A stretch of DNA of 64,000 nt from contig NZ_CP128233.1 of the NCBI RefSeq assembly GCF_030344915.1, positions 3,162,001 through 3,226,000 of the forward strand, read 5' to 3'. Below are positions 62,543 to 64,000 of this stretch, piece by piece. The notes below the pieces were generated by a model that saw only the letters and a program-made list of their open reading frames with translations, did not search any database and was not told where the DNA came from. Made by a program: the position numbers and the translations under genes. Source of the DNA: Neopusillimonas aromaticivorans. Lineage in GTDB: Bacteria > Pseudomonadota > Gammaproteobacteria > Burkholderiales > Burkholderiaceae_B. How positions within the stretch are numbered: the stretch's first letter is position 1; each line of letters opens with the position of its first letter.

Positions 62543-62570
62543 CTGCCCCGGCACTGGCTTGTCGGGGCAG
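62543..62570. other. 8-bp perfect hairpin after folD
   Basis: CTGCCCCG and CGGGGCAG flank a 12-base loop between folD and the oligopeptidase gene. No T-tract follows, so a terminator or attenuator role is weakly supported. Confidence 0.45.
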
Positions 62571-62604
62571 ACGCCGCTTACCCTGCTGTTTCCAAGGTTT
62601 CCGC

Positions 62605-64000
62605 ATGACTCAAAATCCGTTGCTCGCGCCTATCGACGCGCTGATCGATTACGCCGCCATCCGGCCAGAACACATCGAGCCGGCCATCCAGGCCCTTATC
62701 ATCGAGACGCGTTCAATCATTGACAACGTCGCCGCACCCGAAACGCCTTCAACCTGGGACGCCCTGATCGACCCGGTTGAAAGCGTGTCCGCACGCTTGT
62801 GGCGGGCCTGGTCGGTCGCCGGCCACCTGAACGCGGTTGTCAACACCCCCGAACTGCGTGAAGCCTATAACCGCTGTTTGCCGCAGGTTACCGAGCTTTC
62901 CACCTGGATTGGTCTGCACAAAGGCCTGTACCAGCATTATGTTCGCCTGCAGCGCAGCGAAAGCTTCAGCCAGCTACCCCCGTTCGCCAGCGCATCATCC
63001 AGCTGGCCATTCGTGACTTCCGTCTCAGTGGCGTCGAACTGGAAGGTACCGCACGTGAAGATTACGCGCAAATCTCCGACGCCCAGGCCCAGGCCTCCCA
63101 GAAATTCTCCGAAAACGTGCTTGATGCGATTGACCAATGGTCGTATCTGATTGACGATGCAACGCGGCTGGACGGCATACCTGAAGACGTTCAGGCCGCC
63201 GCGCGCACCGATGCCGAACAGCACGGTCAAAGCGGCTGGCGCCTGACCCTTAAAATGCCCTGCTATCTGCCAGTCATGCAGTACGCCAAAGACCGTGCTT
63301 TACGCGAAACACTGTACCGCGCCTATGGCACCCTGGCGTCCGACCAGGGCGACCCGGCCTTCGACAATACTGGCCTTATCGAACAGCTGCTTGAGCTGCG
63401 GGCCCGCGAAGCGCAGCTTCTGGGCTTTAAAAACTTCGCCCATATGCGACTGGAAACACGCATGGCCGACTCGGCCGAACAGGTGCTGACATTCCTGCGC
63501 GAACTGGCAGATCGTGCCAAACCATGGGCACAGCGCGACCTCGCCGCCCTGAAAACCTTTGCCAAAGAGCATTTGGGGCTGGACACCCTTGAGCCCTGGG
63601 ACAATGCCTACGTTTCCGAACGTCTTCGCGAAGCCCGTTACGCCTACTCTGAAGATGAGGTCAAGCAATACTTCACCGAATCTCGCGTTATTGAAGGTTT
63701 GTTCAAGGTGGCCCACACCTTGTTTGGTGTAGAGGTACGCGATACCGGCATCAACGCCTGGCACAACGACGTCCGGGTTCTTGAAGTGCTGCGCGACGGC
63801 GAGCCCTGCGGTCATCTGATGCTCGACCTGTACGCGCGCCAGGGTAAACAAAGTGGTGCCTGGGTCGACAGCGAACGCACGCGACGCCGTGTCGACGCCC
63901 GCATACTAACCCCGGTGGTTTACCTGACCTGCAACTTCACACCACCAGGCAATGGCAAGCCGTCGTTGCTCACCCATGACGACGTCATCACCCTGTTCCA
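62605..64000 (+). CDS. prlC: Oligopeptidase A (M3 family), 3' truncated, frame break
   Basis: The first about 465 residues of a cytoplasmic M3 zinc oligopeptidase that degrades short peptides and cleaved signal peptides. The start MTQNPLLAPIDALIDYAAIR matches the family, and the region up to PVVYLTCNFTPPGNGKPSLL and LTHDDVITLF lies just before the HEFGH zinc site, which falls outside the window. One base is missing at C5 62977-62981; after repair (LPPVRQRIIQLAIRDF) the frame is open to the edge. Confidence 0.9.

Noticed and set aside
1..64000. tRNA, rRNA genes and CRISPR arrays
   Set aside because: No cloverleaf-type sequence with a TTCGA-type arm, no rRNA-like stretch and no regularly spaced repeats were seen. 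The 11-bp and 30-bp repeats lack spacers.

Overview
The window looks like a chromosomal segment of a Gram-negative betaproteobacterium of the order Burkholderiales, most likely Alcaligenaceae (the Bordetella/Achromobacter side). The grounds are the gene order rpsB-tsf-pyrH-frr-uppS-cdsA-dxr-rseP-bamA-skp-lpxD-fabZ-lpxA-lpxB-rnhB, the ppsA/ppsR pair, the folC-dedD-cvpA-purF order, the betaproteobacterial-type porin, and a pyruvate dehydrogenase whose E3 carries its own lipoyl domain. This is family-level recognition from the sequence alone; no database search was made.

Layout. 1-5 kb: the end of an iron(III)-type ABC importer, a stomatin/NfeD pair, an O6-alkylguanine-DNA methyltransferase and a TetR regulator. 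5-8.4 kb: ppsA with its divergent regulator ppsR. 8.4-23.8 kb: one long minus-strand block for translation (rpsB, tsf, frr), UMP kinase, isoprenoid and phospholipid synthesis (dxr, uppS, cdsA), outer membrane assembly (rseP, bamA, skp) and lipid A (lpxD, fabZ, lpxA, lpxB), then rnhB and an rRNA methyltransferase. 24-31.6 kb, plus strand: map, a chemoreceptor, glnD, dsbB and a major porin. 31.8-48.2 kb: an accessory catabolic island. 48.5-58.9 kb, minus strand: purF, cvpA, dedD, folC and the pyruvate dehydrogenase genes lpdA, aceF, aceE. 59-64 kb, plus strand: a sensor kinase and FixJ-type regulator, folD, and the start of an oligopeptidase A gene.

The island is the most interesting part. A probable 12-gene minus-strand operon (about 43.5 down to 31.8 kb) encodes an ABC importer of the nitrate/sulfonate/taurine type, two SDR proteins, a cupin, an alpha/beta hydrolase, an IclR regulator, a thiamine-diphosphate decarboxylase/synthase-like enzyme, an aspartate-dehydrogenase-family protein, an aldehyde dehydrogenase and an extradiol-dioxygenase-like VOC protein. 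Divergent from it lie a 78-residue protein and a Rieske oxygenase. Next come a second, closely similar IclR regulator and, on the minus strand, a flavin monooxygenase resembling 6-hydroxynicotinate/salicylate hydroxylases that overlaps a third IclR-type regulator. Closely related AT-rich palindromes (GTTTCATATATGAAC type) sit in front of several of these units and probably form one regulon. The substrate is not known; an aromatic or N-heterocyclic acid is an inference.

A second window-wide feature concerns sequence quality. About 44 reading-frame breaks occur in 64 kb, in essential genes and accessory genes alike. Nearly all are explained by one base missing from a homopolymer run. Correcting them restores full-length proteins, lengths divisible by three, and 4-base stop/start overlaps. 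I read them as uncorrected sequencing errors, not pseudogenes, and give the corrected gene limits throughout.
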